Source: Roseomonas aerilata DSM 19363
Lineage (GTDB): Bacteria > Pseudomonadota > Alphaproteobacteria > Acetobacterales > Acetobacteraceae
Assembly: GCF_000711725.1 (NCBI RefSeq)
Contig: NZ_JONP01000003.1
Span: 186,001-250,000 of the forward strand
Direction of reading: 5' to 3'
Length of the DNA stretch: 64,000 nt
Shown here one piece after another: positions 44,218 through 54,742 of the stretch. A program made the translations under genes and the position numbers. Numbering within the stretch: position 1 is the stretch's first letter; every line of letters starts with the position of its first letter. The notes beneath the pieces are model-generated. The model saw only the letters and a program-made list of their open reading frames with translations. It was not told the origin of the DNA and did not search any database.

Positions 44218-44962
44218 GCCAGCCAGCGGGCAGCGCGCCCATGAGGCGGGCTGCCGCGTAGACGGGGCGGGGGAAGACAACCCTCGCCCTTCCGCGCGCG
44301 ATGCCCTGGAGGGTGAGGCGCGCGGCTTCCTCGGCTTCCATGAGCAGGGGCATGGGAAAGCGGTTGGGCGCGGTCATGGGCGTGCGGATGAAGCCGGGGC
44401 AGATCGCGTGCAGGCGGAGGCCCTCGCGGCGGGCGGTGGCGTCGGTGGCCTCGGTCCAGCGCTGGAGGGCGGCCTTGGAGGCGGAATAAGCCGGCGCGCC
44501 CGGGGAGGCGACGAAGGCCGCGATCGAGGCGACGGCGGCGATGCGGCCGCGGATGCCGTCGGCGCCCGGCGGCTGGGCGCGCATGAGGTCGAGCGCCGGC
44601 AGGATCGCGTTGAGGGCGCCGGTGAGGTTCACGGCGAAGATGCGGGCGACCTGGTCGGCGGATTCGCTCGTGCCGCCGGTGCCGGCGGAGGTTCCGGCAT
44701 TGGCGATGAGGAGGTCGAGGCCGCCGGTGCCCTCGACCCAGGCGCGGGCGGGGGCTCTGTCGGTCACGTCGAAAGTGGTTTCCGTGACCTCGGCGCCGCG
44801 GGCGCGGCAGGCCGTGGCGGTGGCGGCGAGGCGGGCGGGGTCGCGGCCGGCGAGGTGGAGGGTCTGGCCGGGGGCGGCGAGCGCGAGCGCCAACGCGGCG
44901 CCGAGGCCGGAGGAGGCGCCGGTGATCGCGACGCGGGGCCAAGGGTGGTTGCCGCCTTGCAT
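44180..44962 (-). CDS. SDR-family oxidoreductase
   Basis: 260-aa short-chain dehydrogenase. TGASSGLG cofactor motif, NAGTSAG, catalytic Ser in VASIAAF and Tyr-x3-Lys in YSASKAAL. A C-terminal amphipathic segment ([20 protein letters not shown]) resembles membrane-associated SDRs such as those of lipid metabolism. It is divergent from yicC (30 bp) and overlaps terC tail-to-tail by 38 bp. Substrate unknown. Confidence 0.85.
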   Translation of the reverse strand: MQGGNHPWPRVAITGASSGLGAALALALAAPGQTLHLAGRDPARLAATATACRARGAEVTETTFDVTDRAPARAWVEGTGGLDLLIANAGTSAGTGGTSESADQVARIFAVNLTGALNAILPALDLMRAQPPGADGIRGRIAAVASIAAFVASPGAPAYSASKAALQRWTEATDATARREGLRLHAICPGFIRTPMTAPNRFPMPLLMEAEEAARLTLQGIARGRARVVFPRPVYAAARLMGALPAGWLSRLPSKAGSRG

Positions 44963-44992
44963 CGTGCCGCCTCCCGCCGCAGAAGGCCGCGC

Positions 44993-45886
44993 ATGTCTAT
45001 CCGATCCATGACCGGCTTCGCGCGTGCCACCGGCACCCTGCCGGACGGCACCCCCTTCGCCTGGGAGCTTCGCAGCGTCAACGGGCGGGGGCTGGATGTG
45101 CGGCTGCGGCTGCCTGGGGGGTTGGACGCGTTGGAGGCACCGCTGCGGGAGGCGGCCGCGGGGCGCTTCGCCCGCGGGAACATCAGCGCCAACCTGACCG
45201 TGAAGCGCGAGGACCGGGCGCCGAAACTCGTGCTTGACCAGGCGGCGCTGGAGCGCGCCATGGCGCTGGTGCGTGAGCTGGCGGAGCGGATGCCGGGTGC
45301 CGCTGCGCCGCGGCCGGAGGCGGTGCTGGCGCTACCGGGCGTGCTGCGCACCGAGGTGGAGGTGCCGGACGAGGTAGCCGAGGCGGCGCGGCGAGCGGCC
45401 GTGTCGAAGGGCTTCGCGGAAGCGCTGGACGGGTTGTTCGAGGCGCGAGCGGCCGAGGGAGCGCGGCTGGATCTGATCCTGGCGACCTTGCTCGACGAGA
45501 TAGAGACGCTGTGCCGGCGGGCGGTGGAGGAGGCGGCCGGGCAGCCGGCGGCGCACCGGGCGAGGCTTTCCGCCGTGCTGGCGGAACTGCTGGAGGGGGA
45601 GCGGCGGGTGCCCGAGGATCGGCTGGCGGCGGAGGTGGCGCTGCTGGCCTCACGCTCGGACGTGCGGGAGGAGCTGGACCGTCTCGGGGCGCATGTGGCG
45701 GCGGCGCGGACGCTGCTGGCCGAGGCGGCGCCGATCGGGCGGAAGCTGGAGTTCCTGACCCAGGAGTTCGGGCGGGAGGCGAACACGCTGGGGGCGAAGT
45801 CCGGCAGCCTCGGGCTGACGCGGATCTCGCTGGAGTTGAAGGCGGCCATCGAGCGGCTGCGCGAGCAGGCGGCGAACGTGGAATGA
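44993..45886 (+). CDS. YicC-family endoribonuclease
   Basis: 297-aa protein of the YicC/YloC family. Start MSIRSMTGFARATG and SVNGRGLDVRLRLP, C-terminal DUF1732 block KLEFLTQEFGREANTLGAKS and SLELKAAIERLREQ. Known members are endoribonucleases. Its TGA overlaps the gmk start (ATGA), the conserved yicC-gmk pair. Confidence 0.93.
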   Translation: MSIRSMTGFARATGTLPDGTPFAWELRSVNGRGLDVRLRLPGGLDALEAPLREAAAGRFARGNISANLTVKREDRAPKLVLDQAALERAMALVRELAERMPGAAAPRPEAVLALPGVLRTEVEVPDEVAEAARRAAVSKGFAEALDGLFEARAAEGARLDLILATLLDEIETLCRRAVEEAAGQPAAHRARLSAVLAELLEGERRVPEDRLAAEVALLASRSDVREELDRLGAHVAAARTLLAEAAPIGRKLEFLTQEFGREANTLGAKSGSLGLTRISLELKAAIERLREQAANVE

Positions 45887-46509
45887 GCGGGATGATGAGG
45901 CGGCGTGGGCTCTGCCTGGTTCTGGTGGCGCCCTCCGGCGCGGGGAAGACAAGCGTGTCGCGGGCGCTGCTGGGGCGGGAGCCGCAGCTCTCGCTCTCGA
46001 TTTCCGCCACCACGCGGGCGGCACGGCCGGGGGAGCTGGAGGGGGTGCACTACCACTTCCGCAGCCTGGAGGAGTTCGAGGCGATGGAGGCCGCGGGGCA
46101 GTTGCTGGAGAGCGCCCATGTCTATGGCCGGCGCTACGGCACGCCGCGGGAGCCGGTGGAGAGGGCGCTGGCCGGGGGGCGGGACGTGCTGTTCGACGTG
46201 GACTGGCAGGGGCACCTACTGCTGCGCGCGGCCATGCCGGAGGATGTGGTGGGCATCTTCCTGCTGCCGCCTTCCATCGGCGAGCTGGAGCGGCGGTTGC
46301 GGGCGCGGGGCCAGGACAGCGAGGAGGAGATCGTCCGGCGCATGGGCAAGGCGCGCGACGACGCCTCCCACTGGCAGGAATTCGACCATGTGCTGGTGAA
46401 CAGCGTGTTCGAGGAGACGGTGGATACGGTGGCCGCCATCCTGCACGCCGCGCGGACGGCGCGGGCGCGGAACCCCTGGCTTGGGGAATTCGTGGCGGGG
46501 ATGGGGTAG
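45883..46509 (+). CDS. gmk: guanylate kinase
   Basis: 208-aa enzyme phosphorylating GMP to GDP. P-loop APSGAGKTS, SISATTRAARPGE with guanine-binding residues, GVHYHF, YGTPREPVERAL, DVDWQGHLLL. Coupled to yicC by an ATGA overlap and directly abutting the AEC transporter gene. Confidence 0.96.
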   Translation: MSGMMRRRGLCLVLVAPSGAGKTSVSRALLGREPQLSLSISATTRAARPGELEGVHYHFRSLEEFEAMEAAGQLLESAHVYGRRYGTPREPVERALAGGRDVLFDVDWQGHLLLRAAMPEDVVGIFLLPPSIGELERRLRARGQDSEEEIVRRMGKARDDASHWQEFDHVLVNSVFEETVDTVAAILHAARTARARNPWLGEFVAGMG

Positions 46510-47451
46510 TTGCTCGGGGTCCTCGGCCTTGTCGCGCCGGTTTTCCTGCTGATCGCGCTCGGCTACGGGGCGGGGGTCTGGCGGCGGGTTTCGGATGACG
46601 GGCTGCGGGCGATCAACGACTTCGCCTACTGGCTCTGCGCGCCGGCGCTGCTGTTCATCTCCGCGGCCTCGGGCGGGGGGCTGGCCGGGCATGGCGGGCG
46701 GCTGGAACTGGCCTTCTTCGCGGCGGTGCTGGCGGTCTATGCGGGGGCACTGGCCTTCTCGCGCCTCGTGGCGGGGCGGGGGCTCGCGGAGTCGGGGCTG
46801 TTTGCCCTGAACTGCGCCTTCGGGAACACGCTGATGATGGGGGTGCCGGTGGTGCTCGCGGCCTTCGGGCCTGCGGGGATCGCGCCGGCGACCGCGATCG
46901 TCGGCATCTACTCGCTCATCATGATGCCGCTGACCACGATTGTCGCGGAGATGGGCCTGGCAGAGGGGGCCTCGCCGCTCCGGGTGATGAGGACGACCCT
47001 GCGATCGGTGGCGCGGAATCCGGTGGTGGTATCGGTCGTGCTCGGGAATCTCTGGGGGCTGTTGATGCCGCCGCTGCCCTTCTTCCTCGCGCGGTTCCTC
47101 GAGATCCTGGGGGCGGGGACGAGCCCGCTGCTGCTCTTCTGCCTCGGCGCCTCCTTGCGGGACTTCCGGATCCAGCGGGACTGGGTGGATGCCGTGGTGA
47201 TCAACCTGCTGAAGCTGGTCGTGCTGCCGCTGGCCGTATTCGGTACGGGGCGGCTCGCGGGGCTCTCGGGGCTGGAGCTGGCGGTCATGGTGACGCTCGC
47301 AGCGATGCCGACGGGAGCGAATGCCTTTCTGATGGCGCGGCGCTATGCCGTGGGCATGGAGCGCTCGGGCGCGGCCGTGCTGCTCGGGACCATAGCCTCC
47401 GTGGTGACGCTGACGGGGGTTCTTGGCTGGTTCGCGGGGGCCGGGCGCTGA
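46510..47451 (+). CDS. AEC-family transporter
   Basis: 313-aa membrane protein of the auxin efflux carrier family, about ten helices (LGLVAPVFLLIALGYGAGVW, LNCAFGNTLMMGVPVVLAAFG, MMPLTTIVAE). TTG start immediately after the gmk stop, so likely co-transcribed. Exports or imports small carboxylates; substrate unknown. Confidence 0.88.
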   Translation: MLGVLGLVAPVFLLIALGYGAGVWRRVSDDGLRAINDFAYWLCAPALLFISAASGGGLAGHGGRLELAFFAAVLAVYAGALAFSRLVAGRGLAESGLFALNCAFGNTLMMGVPVVLAAFGPAGIAPATAIVGIYSLIMMPLTTIVAEMGLAEGASPLRVMRTTLRSVARNPVVVSVVLGNLWGLLMPPLPFFLARFLEILGAGTSPLLLFCLGASLRDFRIQRDWVDAVVINLLKLVVLPLAVFGTGRLAGLSGLELAVMVTLAAMPTGANAFLMARRYAVGMERSGAAVLLGTIASVVTLTGVLGWFAGAGR

Positions 47452-47470
47452 GCGGCCCGGCCCCTGCCCC

Positions 47471-47746
47471 TCAGTGCAGGCGCAGTTCGCCTTCGGCATA
47501 GGTGAACTCGGCCGGGCGCCAGAGCGCGGCGGAGGCGACGCGGACGGAGTGGAGGGCGCCCTCGATCTCGCGGCGCCAGAACTCGAGGAAGCCGTGGAGT
47601 TCCGGGAAGTTCGGGGCCTGATCGACCTTCTGCCAGACGAAGGTCTGCAGGACGGCGGGGTGGTCGGGCATCCGGTAGAGGATTTCGGCCGTGGTGAGGC
47701 GCCAGTCGGGGATCCGGACGACGCGCTCGATGCCGTGCAGAAGCAT
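47471..47746 (-). CDS. usg: Usg family protein
   Basis: 91-aa protein of the alphaproteobacterial Usg family (named from tryptophan-gene linkage). YRMPDHPAVLQTFVWQKVD, FLEFWRREIEGALHSVRVA and a C-terminal LRLH are family hallmarks. The start MLLHGIERVVRIPDWRLTT follows AGGAACAGGG; a longer frame upstream is not needed. Function unknown. Divergent from groES. Confidence 0.88.
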   Translation of the reverse strand: MLLHGIERVVRIPDWRLTTAEILYRMPDHPAVLQTFVWQKVDQAPNFPELHGFLEFWRREIEGALHSVRVASAALWRPAEFTYAEGELRLH

Positions 47747-47846
47747 GTCCCTGTTCCTCTCAACCAGACGGCGAGAGTGCCGCCAGGGGCTGATGGTGCC
47801 ATGCAATATTAACTTCGAAACTCAATAAATGTTTCTTATCAATGCT

Positions 47847-47873
47847 TTGGCACTCTCCGTGCCGGAGTGCTGC
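47847..47873 (+). promoter_or_regulatory. second (upstream) CIRCE-like operator
   Basis: TTGGCACTC, nine bases, GAGTGCTGC: against the CIRCE consensus TTAGCACTC-N9-GAGTGCTAA it matches 8/9 and 7/9 with the exact spacer. It begins 63 bp before the main CIRCE. Confidence 0.6.
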
Positions 47874-47877
47874 CGGG

Positions 47878-47907
47878 CTTGACGAGAAGGGGGGTCATCC
47901 CCTAGAT
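47878..47907 (+). promoter_or_regulatory. groESL promoter (sigma-70 / sigma-32-like)
   Basis: CTTGACG, 14 bases, CCCCTAGAT resembles the heat-shock sigma-32 boxes; read as sigma-70 it is TTGACG, 17 bases, CTAGAT. The predicted start point would fall inside the downstream CIRCE. Confidence 0.6.
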
Positions 47908-47909
47908 CG

Positions 47910-47936
47910 CTGGCACTCACCGGGTGCAAGTGCTAA
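47910..47936 (+). promoter_or_regulatory. CIRCE operator of groESL
   Basis: CTGGCACTC, nine bases, AAGTGCTAA: 7/9 and 8/9 to the HrcA-binding consensus with the standard 9-base spacer, overlapping the predicted transcription start and 67 bp before groES. Confidence 0.85.
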
Positions 47937-48002
47937 CGGCCTTCGGGCGGTGCGCCTCACCCGGCCGGGTTCATCCCAGATAAAGGCTCAGGAGAGGACC
48001 GC

Positions 48003-49998
<1,996 letters not shown>

Positions 49999-50007
49999 TC
50001 CGGCTCT

Positions 50008-50031
50008 GCCGGCCCGGTTCGCCGGGCCGGC
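50008..50031 (+). terminator. groEL hairpin 1 (UUCG loop)
   Basis: Perfect 10-bp stem GCCGGCCCGG / CCGGGCCGGC closed by a TTCG tetraloop, nine bases after the groEL stop. No T-run of its own. Confidence 0.7.
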
Positions 50032-50051
50032 GGGATCAGCGGCTCAGGGAA

Positions 50052-50083
50052 GGGGCGGTCCAGGAATGGGCCGCCCCTTTCTC
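50052..50083 (+). terminator. groEL hairpin 2 with T-run
   Basis: Arms GGGGCGGTCC / GGGCCGCCCC (one G-T pair) with a 6-base loop followed by TTTCTC; the more typical intrinsic terminator of the two. Confidence 0.75.
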
Positions 50084-50464
50084 ATGCGTGGTCGCCTGAT
50101 CACACGATCACAAAGCTTTGAGAGGAAGTGCATCGAAAGAATTGCGGAGGGCGCATCCGGCAGCATAGGATTCGGCCATGGATGCTACCTCTGGTTGTGA
50201 AGGGCCTGCCCGGTCCACTCACGACGCGCCCTTGCCGGTCGAGTCCGCCGTGCGTCCCTCGCTATGGGAGGGCCTCCGCCGCGTTTGGCTCGATGTCAGG
50301 CGCGGCGATGGGGAAGCCAACTGGCGGGTGGATGGCACCGACAACGGGGTGGCCCGCGGCGGGGATAGGCCTGACCTGCGGGATTGAGGCACATCTGCCC
50401 CGGGTCTTGCGCCCCGGGTGGCCGGCTTCGTATCCCTCGCCGCTCTCAGCGCGGAGGTCGGGCG

Positions 50465-50674
50465 ATGCCGACGGGAACGGTGGTCTGGTACCAGCCGCAC
50501 AAGGGCTACGGGTTCATCCGGCCCGATGATGGCGGGCCGGATGTGATGGTCCACTCTTCCGTTGTGGAAGCGGCCGGGCGCAGGGAGCTTCGGAAGGGCG
50601 AGGAGGTCGCCTACGAGGTCGAGCAGCGCCCGAAGAAGCCGGCCCCGTCGGTGACGCGGCTTCTGCCGGGCTGA
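50465..50674 (+). CDS. cold-shock domain protein
   Basis: 69-aa single cold-shock domain of the CspA type. RNP1 KGYGFIRPDD and RNP2 VMVHSSVVE are visible. TGTVVWYQPHKGYGF is the canonical start of the fold. Binds single-stranded RNA or DNA. A GGAGG ribosome site lies upstream; the long gap before the ATG would allow a structured leader. Confidence 0.92.
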   Translation: MPTGTVVWYQPHKGYGFIRPDDGGPDVMVHSSVVEAAGRRELRKGEEVAYEVEQRPKKPAPSVTRLLPG

Positions 50675-50681
50675 GCCCGCC

Positions 50682-51179
50682 TTATTCCTCCCAGACGCGG
50701 AGCGCGGAGACCTTGCGGAGCACGCCCTTGGCGCGCTCGGCTTGGTCAGTGGTGGCCGGGGTGACGGTGATCACGGCGGCCGCCTTTTCCGAGTCCGGCT
50801 TCACGTTGACGCCCGTGGCGGCGGAGATACCCTCGCTTGCGGCGCCGACACCAAGGCCGGCGATGGCGGCGGCGGCGATCGCCGGCAGGGCGGCGCCGCC
50901 GGTGGCCACGACCGCACCAGCAGCTGCCATGCCGGCGCCGCTGGCCGCCATGCTGGAGCCCATGGTGCGGAGGTTGCGGTGCTCGTCCTCCTGCACCTGG
51001 CCGTTCGTCTCGTCCGGGGCGTGCGGGGGCTCAAGCGAGGCCTCGCTGGTGCGGATGGAGACGAGTTCCTGCGGGATCGCCTCGGCGTTGAGGTACTGGA
51101 GGGCGTTTTCCGCGGCGTCGCGGGTGGCGAAGGTCGCGACGACCTTCGGGTGGGTGGACTGGGTGCTGGTCTCGGGCAT
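50682..51179 (-). CDS. stress-protein-like hypothetical (YflT-type start)
   Basis: 165-aa protein. The first 50 residues (PKVVATFATRDAAENALQYL) resemble the ferredoxin-like start of YflT/general-stress proteins. A Gly/Ala-rich hydrophobic middle (AASGAGMAAAGAVVATGGAA) resembles a glycine-zipper membrane segment. The end (AAAVITVTPATTDQAERAKGVL) returns to the alpha-beta pattern. No function known. An ATG eight codons upstream (51203) is possible. Confidence 0.65.
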   Translation of the reverse strand: MPETSTQSTHPKVVATFATRDAAENALQYLNAEAIPQELVSIRTSEASLEPPHAPDETNGQVQEDEHRNLRTMGSSMAASGAGMAAAGAVVATGGAALPAIAAAAIAGLGVGAASEGISAATGVNVKPDSEKAAAVITVTPATTDQAERAKGVLRKVSALRVWEE

Positions 51180-51252
51180 GGCGTGCTCCCTCAGGGATGT
51201 CATCCCAGGGAACGCGGCTGCGGCGGGGATGTTGCCGCCGCGAGGCGCCCGT

Positions 51253-51702
51253 TCAGATGACCTGGTAGCGCGCCTTGGCCGCCCGCTCGATAGCGCCGGC
51301 GATTAGGCGGTCGATGTCCAGGGTGATGCGGAAGTCCTGGAGGAAGCGGAGCTCCTCCTGGGAAGCGTCGCCGTCGGCGGCCGCGATCTCGCAGGCGAGG
51401 AGGTAGGCGGTTTCCCGCAGGCGGGGGGGAAGGGCGTCGCGGATCATCTCGGCGGCGCGGTCGAGACCGTCGGTCTCGTCGAGCAGGCTGAGGACGACTT
51501 CGGTGACCGTGTCGATCTCGGTGGGATGGAAGTCGCCGAAAACGGGGAGTTCGCGGACGAGGCGGGACATGGTGGCGAGTTCCGCGTCCGACATGCCACG
51601 GTCGGAGACGCCCATCAGCACCATGGCGCAGACGAGGGCTTCCTGTGCCGTGAAGCGGGTGGGGAGAGCCGGCTCGGCGTCCATCATGTTCGTGTCCATC
51701 AT
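51253..51702 (-). CDS. TerB-like protein
   Basis: 149-aa all-helical protein of the TerB (tellurite-resistance associated) superfamily. Acidic turn ISDRGMSDAELATM-type region (VSDRGMSDAELATMSRLV) and EIAAADGDASQEELRFLQ are the two homologous metal-binding-like motifs of the fold. Cytosolic; role unknown. Follows the DinG-like helicase gene on the same strand, about 30 bp away. Confidence 0.75.
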   Translation of the reverse strand: MMDTNMMDAEPALPTRFTAQEALVCAMVLMGVSDRGMSDAELATMSRLVRELPVFGDFHPTEIDTVTEVVLSLLDETDGLDRAAEMIRDALPPRLRETAYLLACEIAAADGDASQEELRFLQDFRITLDIDRLIAGAIERAAKARYQVI

Positions 51703-51734
51703 GGGGGAAGGGTTCGCGCGGTGGGGGCGGCGCG

Positions 51735-54596
51735 TCAATCGCCCTGGTGGTCACCATGGCGCCCGCCATCCGGGAAGTGATCCCCTTGATGGTCCCCGAG
51801 GAAGGCGCGCGTTTCGCGGACCGCTTCGGCGAGGCCCATGCGGCGGGGGATAACGCCTTCCGGGAGGCCGGCGAGGAGACGGGTGGGGGCGCGGGAGTCG
51901 AGCAGGACGAAGACGCCGCGGTCGTCGGCGCGGCGGATCAGGCGGCCGAAGGCCTGGCGCAGGCGGTGGCGGGCGATGGCATCGTCGTAGGATTTCGGCC
52001 GCCCGCCCGAGAGATGGGTGCGGCGCTCCCGGTGGAGGATGGTGGGGCGCGGCCAGGGGATGCGGTCGAAGACCAGCAGGCGGAGGGAGCGGCCGGGGAC
52101 GTCCACGCCGTCGCGCAGGGCGTCGGTGCCGAGGAGGCAGGAATCCTCCTCGGCGCGGAAGACGTCCACCAGGGTGGCGTTGTCCATGGCGTCGACGTGC
52201 TGGGCGTAGAGGGGCAGTCCTGCGGCTTCCAGGCCGGGAGCCATGCGGGAATGGGCGTCGCGCAGGCGGCGGATGGCGGTGAAGAGGCCGAGGGCGCCGC
52301 CGCCGGAGGCTCGGAAGAGCCTTTCCATGGCCATGGCGGCCTGGGGACCTTCGCGGAGGACGTCGGTGACGACGATGGCGAGGGTCTGGTCAGGGTAGTT
52401 GAAGGGCGAGGGGACTGCCGCGCGGATGGCGGGGGTGGGCAGGTGGATGGCGCCGGTGCGGGACTCGGCCTCCTCCCAGGCGGTCTCGGCGTCGCCCTCG
52501 CCGCTGTCGCGGAGGGTGGCGGAGGTGATTAGGAGGCCGTGGGAGGGGGCGGCGACGGTCGAGGCGAAGGGCTCGGTGGGGTCGAGGAAGTGGCGGTGGA
52601 GGGCGGCGTCGATGACGCGACCCTCGCGGCGGGTGAGGGCGAGCCAGTCCACATGGGCGGGGCGGGTGCCGGGCTCGGGCGGGCGGGCGGCGAGGGACTT
52701 GAGCATGGCGCGCCAGGCGCCGAGGGGACGGAGGCCGCGGCGGTCCACCACGCGGCGGGCCGTGTCGAGGCGGATGCGGTCGCCGGTTTCGAGTTCGGCC
52801 TCGGGGTCCTCCAGCAGGCCGGTAAGGCGGCCGTGGAGGGCGCGGAGTGGGGTCTCGATGCGGGCGAGGGCGTCCTCCAGAGCGGCGCCGGCATCGGCGA
52901 CGCCAGGGTTGAGGGGATGGAGGTCGCATTCGGCGTCGTAGCCGGCATCGGCCTCGGCGCTGCGGGCCAGGACCTGGGTGATGACGGTGCGGAGGAAGGC
53001 TTCGCCGGGGTTGGTGCTGGTGGGGATGCCGGGATGGATTTCTCCCTCCGCGTCGAAGCCGCGCTCGTCGGGCTCGCCGAGGCGGGAGCCCCAGCCCGGG
53101 CCGGGGAGGGAGCCGGCGTGGCGGAGGGCTTCCTCCACCAGGGGGAGGAGGGCGGGGTGGTCGGAGGTGGTTTCCTCCAGGCGGCGGCGTAGGCCGCGGG
53201 CGCGGCCGCGCGAGCCCTCGGCGCCGAGGAGCCAGCGGCGGAGCTCGGCCATCTCGCCGCCGCTGATCTCGGCGGAGAAGGCGCTGTCGGCGGCGTCGAA
53301 GAGGTGGTGGCCCTCGTCGAAGACGTAGCGGAGGGCGGGGCGGTCCTCGCCACCGCCGAGCGCGGCCTGGATCATGACGAGGGCGTGGTTGGCGATGACG
53401 AGGCGGGCGGTGCGGGCGCGGCGGATGGAGTGCTCGACGAAGCAGCGGCGCCAGTGGGGGCAGGAGGAGTGGATGCACTCGCCGCGGCGGTCGGTGAGGC
53501 CGGCGACGTGGCCCCATGGGAAGAGCTCCGCGATCCAGCCGGGGAAGTCGCCGCCCTGCATGTCGCCGTCCCGGGTGGCGAAGGCCCAGCGGGAGACGAG
53601 GGAGAGGGCGAGGAGGCGGGACGGCATGGCGCCGCTGACGGCTTCCTCGTGGTTGAGGAGGCAGAGGTAGTTCTCGCGGCCCTTGCGGATGACGACGTGG
53701 CGGCGGCGGTCCTCGGGGTCGGGGTAGAGGCGGAAGAGTTCCTGGTCGATCTGGCGCTGGAGGTTGCGCGTGTAGGTGCTGATCCAGACGGGGGCGCCGT
53801 TGCGCTCGGCCCAGAGGCTCGCGGGGGCGATGTAGCCGAGGGTTTTGCCGGTGCCGGTGCCGGCCTCCGCGAGGACGAGGGCGGGTTGGCCCTCGATCTC
53901 GCGCGGGGCGAAGGCGAGGGAGGCGGCGGAGGCGTAGTCGGCCTGGGCGGGACGGGTCTCGGAATCGGCGCCGAGGATTTCGGCGAGGCGCTTGCGGGCC
54001 TCCAGCGGGGCGATGGGGATGGAGGCGGGCGGGTTCGGGGGGGCGGTTTCCTCCCATTCCGGCAGGCGGCGCCAGACCTTCAGGGGGTCGGTGGAGGGGC
54101 GGGCCTCGGGCTGGCCGAGGGCGGCGAGGATGCTGGCGGCCCAAGGCCAGTCGGCCGCGTCGCGCAGGCGGGCGGCGAGCATGCCGGCGTCCCGGTTGAT
54201 GGGGGCGTGGCGGGTGGCGGCGAGGCGGCGGAGGAGGGTAGTCGCGATCTCCGGGAGGAGGATGGCGGCCGCTTCCTCGTCCTTCGGCGGGTCGAGGTCG
54301 AGGGCGAGGGCCAGGCCGCGCGGGGTCGGGGCGGCGGGCTGGGCGGGGAGGACGAAGGCGAAGAGTTCGAGAAGATCGAAGGCGACGGGGAAGGGGGGCA
54401 GCCCGAGGCGGCGTGCGGTGGCGGGGGCGTGGACGAGGAGCGGGGGCGGGAGTTCCGGCAGCCGGCGGGCGAGTTGATCGGCGGAGAGCGTCTTGATCTC
54501 GCCCTCCGTGGTGACGAGGGTGGCGCGGCGGATGCCGGCGACGAGCGCGGGTGCTTCCGGGAGAAGAAGGCGGGGGGTGGCCGCAACGGGGGGCAT
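51735..54596 (-). CDS. DinG/XPD-like ATP-dependent DNA helicase
   Basis: 953-aa superfamily 2 helicase of the DinG group. A long N-terminal region of about 210 residues precedes the motor. Walker A AEAGTGTGKTLGYI, four Cys of the Fe-S domain (NYLCLLNHEE, ECIHSSCPHWRRCF), Walker B FDEGHHLFD, and late motifs DALRDGVDVPG and HRLRQAFGRLIRR. Repairs or unwinds R-loops and D-loops in known members. The last 20 residues repeat GDHQGD. No DnaQ-type exonuclease domain is evident. Divergent from the aldolase gene. Confidence 0.9.
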   Translation of the reverse strand: MPPVAATPRLLLPEAPALVAGIRRATLVTTEGEIKTLSADQLARRLPELPPPLLVHAPATARRLGLPPFPVAFDLLELFAFVLPAQPAAPTPRGLALALDLDPPKDEEAAAILLPEIATTLLRRLAATRHAPINRDAGMLAARLRDAADWPWAASILAALGQPEARPSTDPLKVWRRLPEWEETAPPNPPASIPIAPLEARKRLAEILGADSETRPAQADYASAASLAFAPREIEGQPALVLAEAGTGTGKTLGYIAPASLWAERNGAPVWISTYTRNLQRQIDQELFRLYPDPEDRRRHVVIRKGRENYLCLLNHEEAVSGAMPSRLLALSLVSRWAFATRDGDMQGGDFPGWIAELFPWGHVAGLTDRRGECIHSSCPHWRRCFVEHSIRRARTARLVIANHALVMIQAALGGGEDRPALRYVFDEGHHLFDAADSAFSAEISGGEMAELRRWLLGAEGSRGRARGLRRRLEETTSDHPALLPLVEEALRHAGSLPGPGWGSRLGEPDERGFDAEGEIHPGIPTSTNPGEAFLRTVITQVLARSAEADAGYDAECDLHPLNPGVADAGAALEDALARIETPLRALHGRLTGLLEDPEAELETGDRIRLDTARRVVDRRGLRPLGAWRAMLKSLAARPPEPGTRPAHVDWLALTRREGRVIDAALHRHFLDPTEPFASTVAAPSHGLLITSATLRDSGEGDAETAWEEAESRTGAIHLPTPAIRAAVPSPFNYPDQTLAIVVTDVLREGPQAAMAMERLFRASGGGALGLFTAIRRLRDAHSRMAPGLEAAGLPLYAQHVDAMDNATLVDVFRAEEDSCLLGTDALRDGVDVPGRSLRLLVFDRIPWPRPTILHRERRTHLSGGRPKSYDDAIARHRLRQAFGRLIRRADDRGVFVLLDSRAPTRLLAGLPEGVIPRRMGLAEAVRETRAFLGDHQGDHFPDGGRHGDHQGD

Positions 54597-54742
54597 CGGC
54601 GGGTCTATACCCGCTTTGTTCGCGCGGGGGAGTCCGTGGACCGTTTTCCATGATATTTCAGGGAGAGGCCGTCTGGGCCATATTGGGCGGCGTGTTCCGG
54701 GGGTATCCCCTCTCCATCAGCAACCAGAACAGGAATCAGAGC

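Larger units (their letters stand above)
49999..50464. other. intergenic region groEL / cold-shock gene
   Basis: 466 bp. The left part holds the two groEL terminators. The rest is the presumed leader and promoter of the cold-shock gene. A 69-codon frame at 50178-50387 has no recognised features and no clear ribosome site, so I do not call it a gene. Confidence 0.5.

Noticed and set aside
50178-50387. 69-codon frame between groEL and the cold-shock gene
   Set aside because: No recognisable motif, no clear ribosome site, and overlaps likely leader DNA.
52390-54651. 753-codon minus-strand frame over the DinG-like gene
   Set aside because: Arg/Pro-rich shadow of the helicase gene in another frame.
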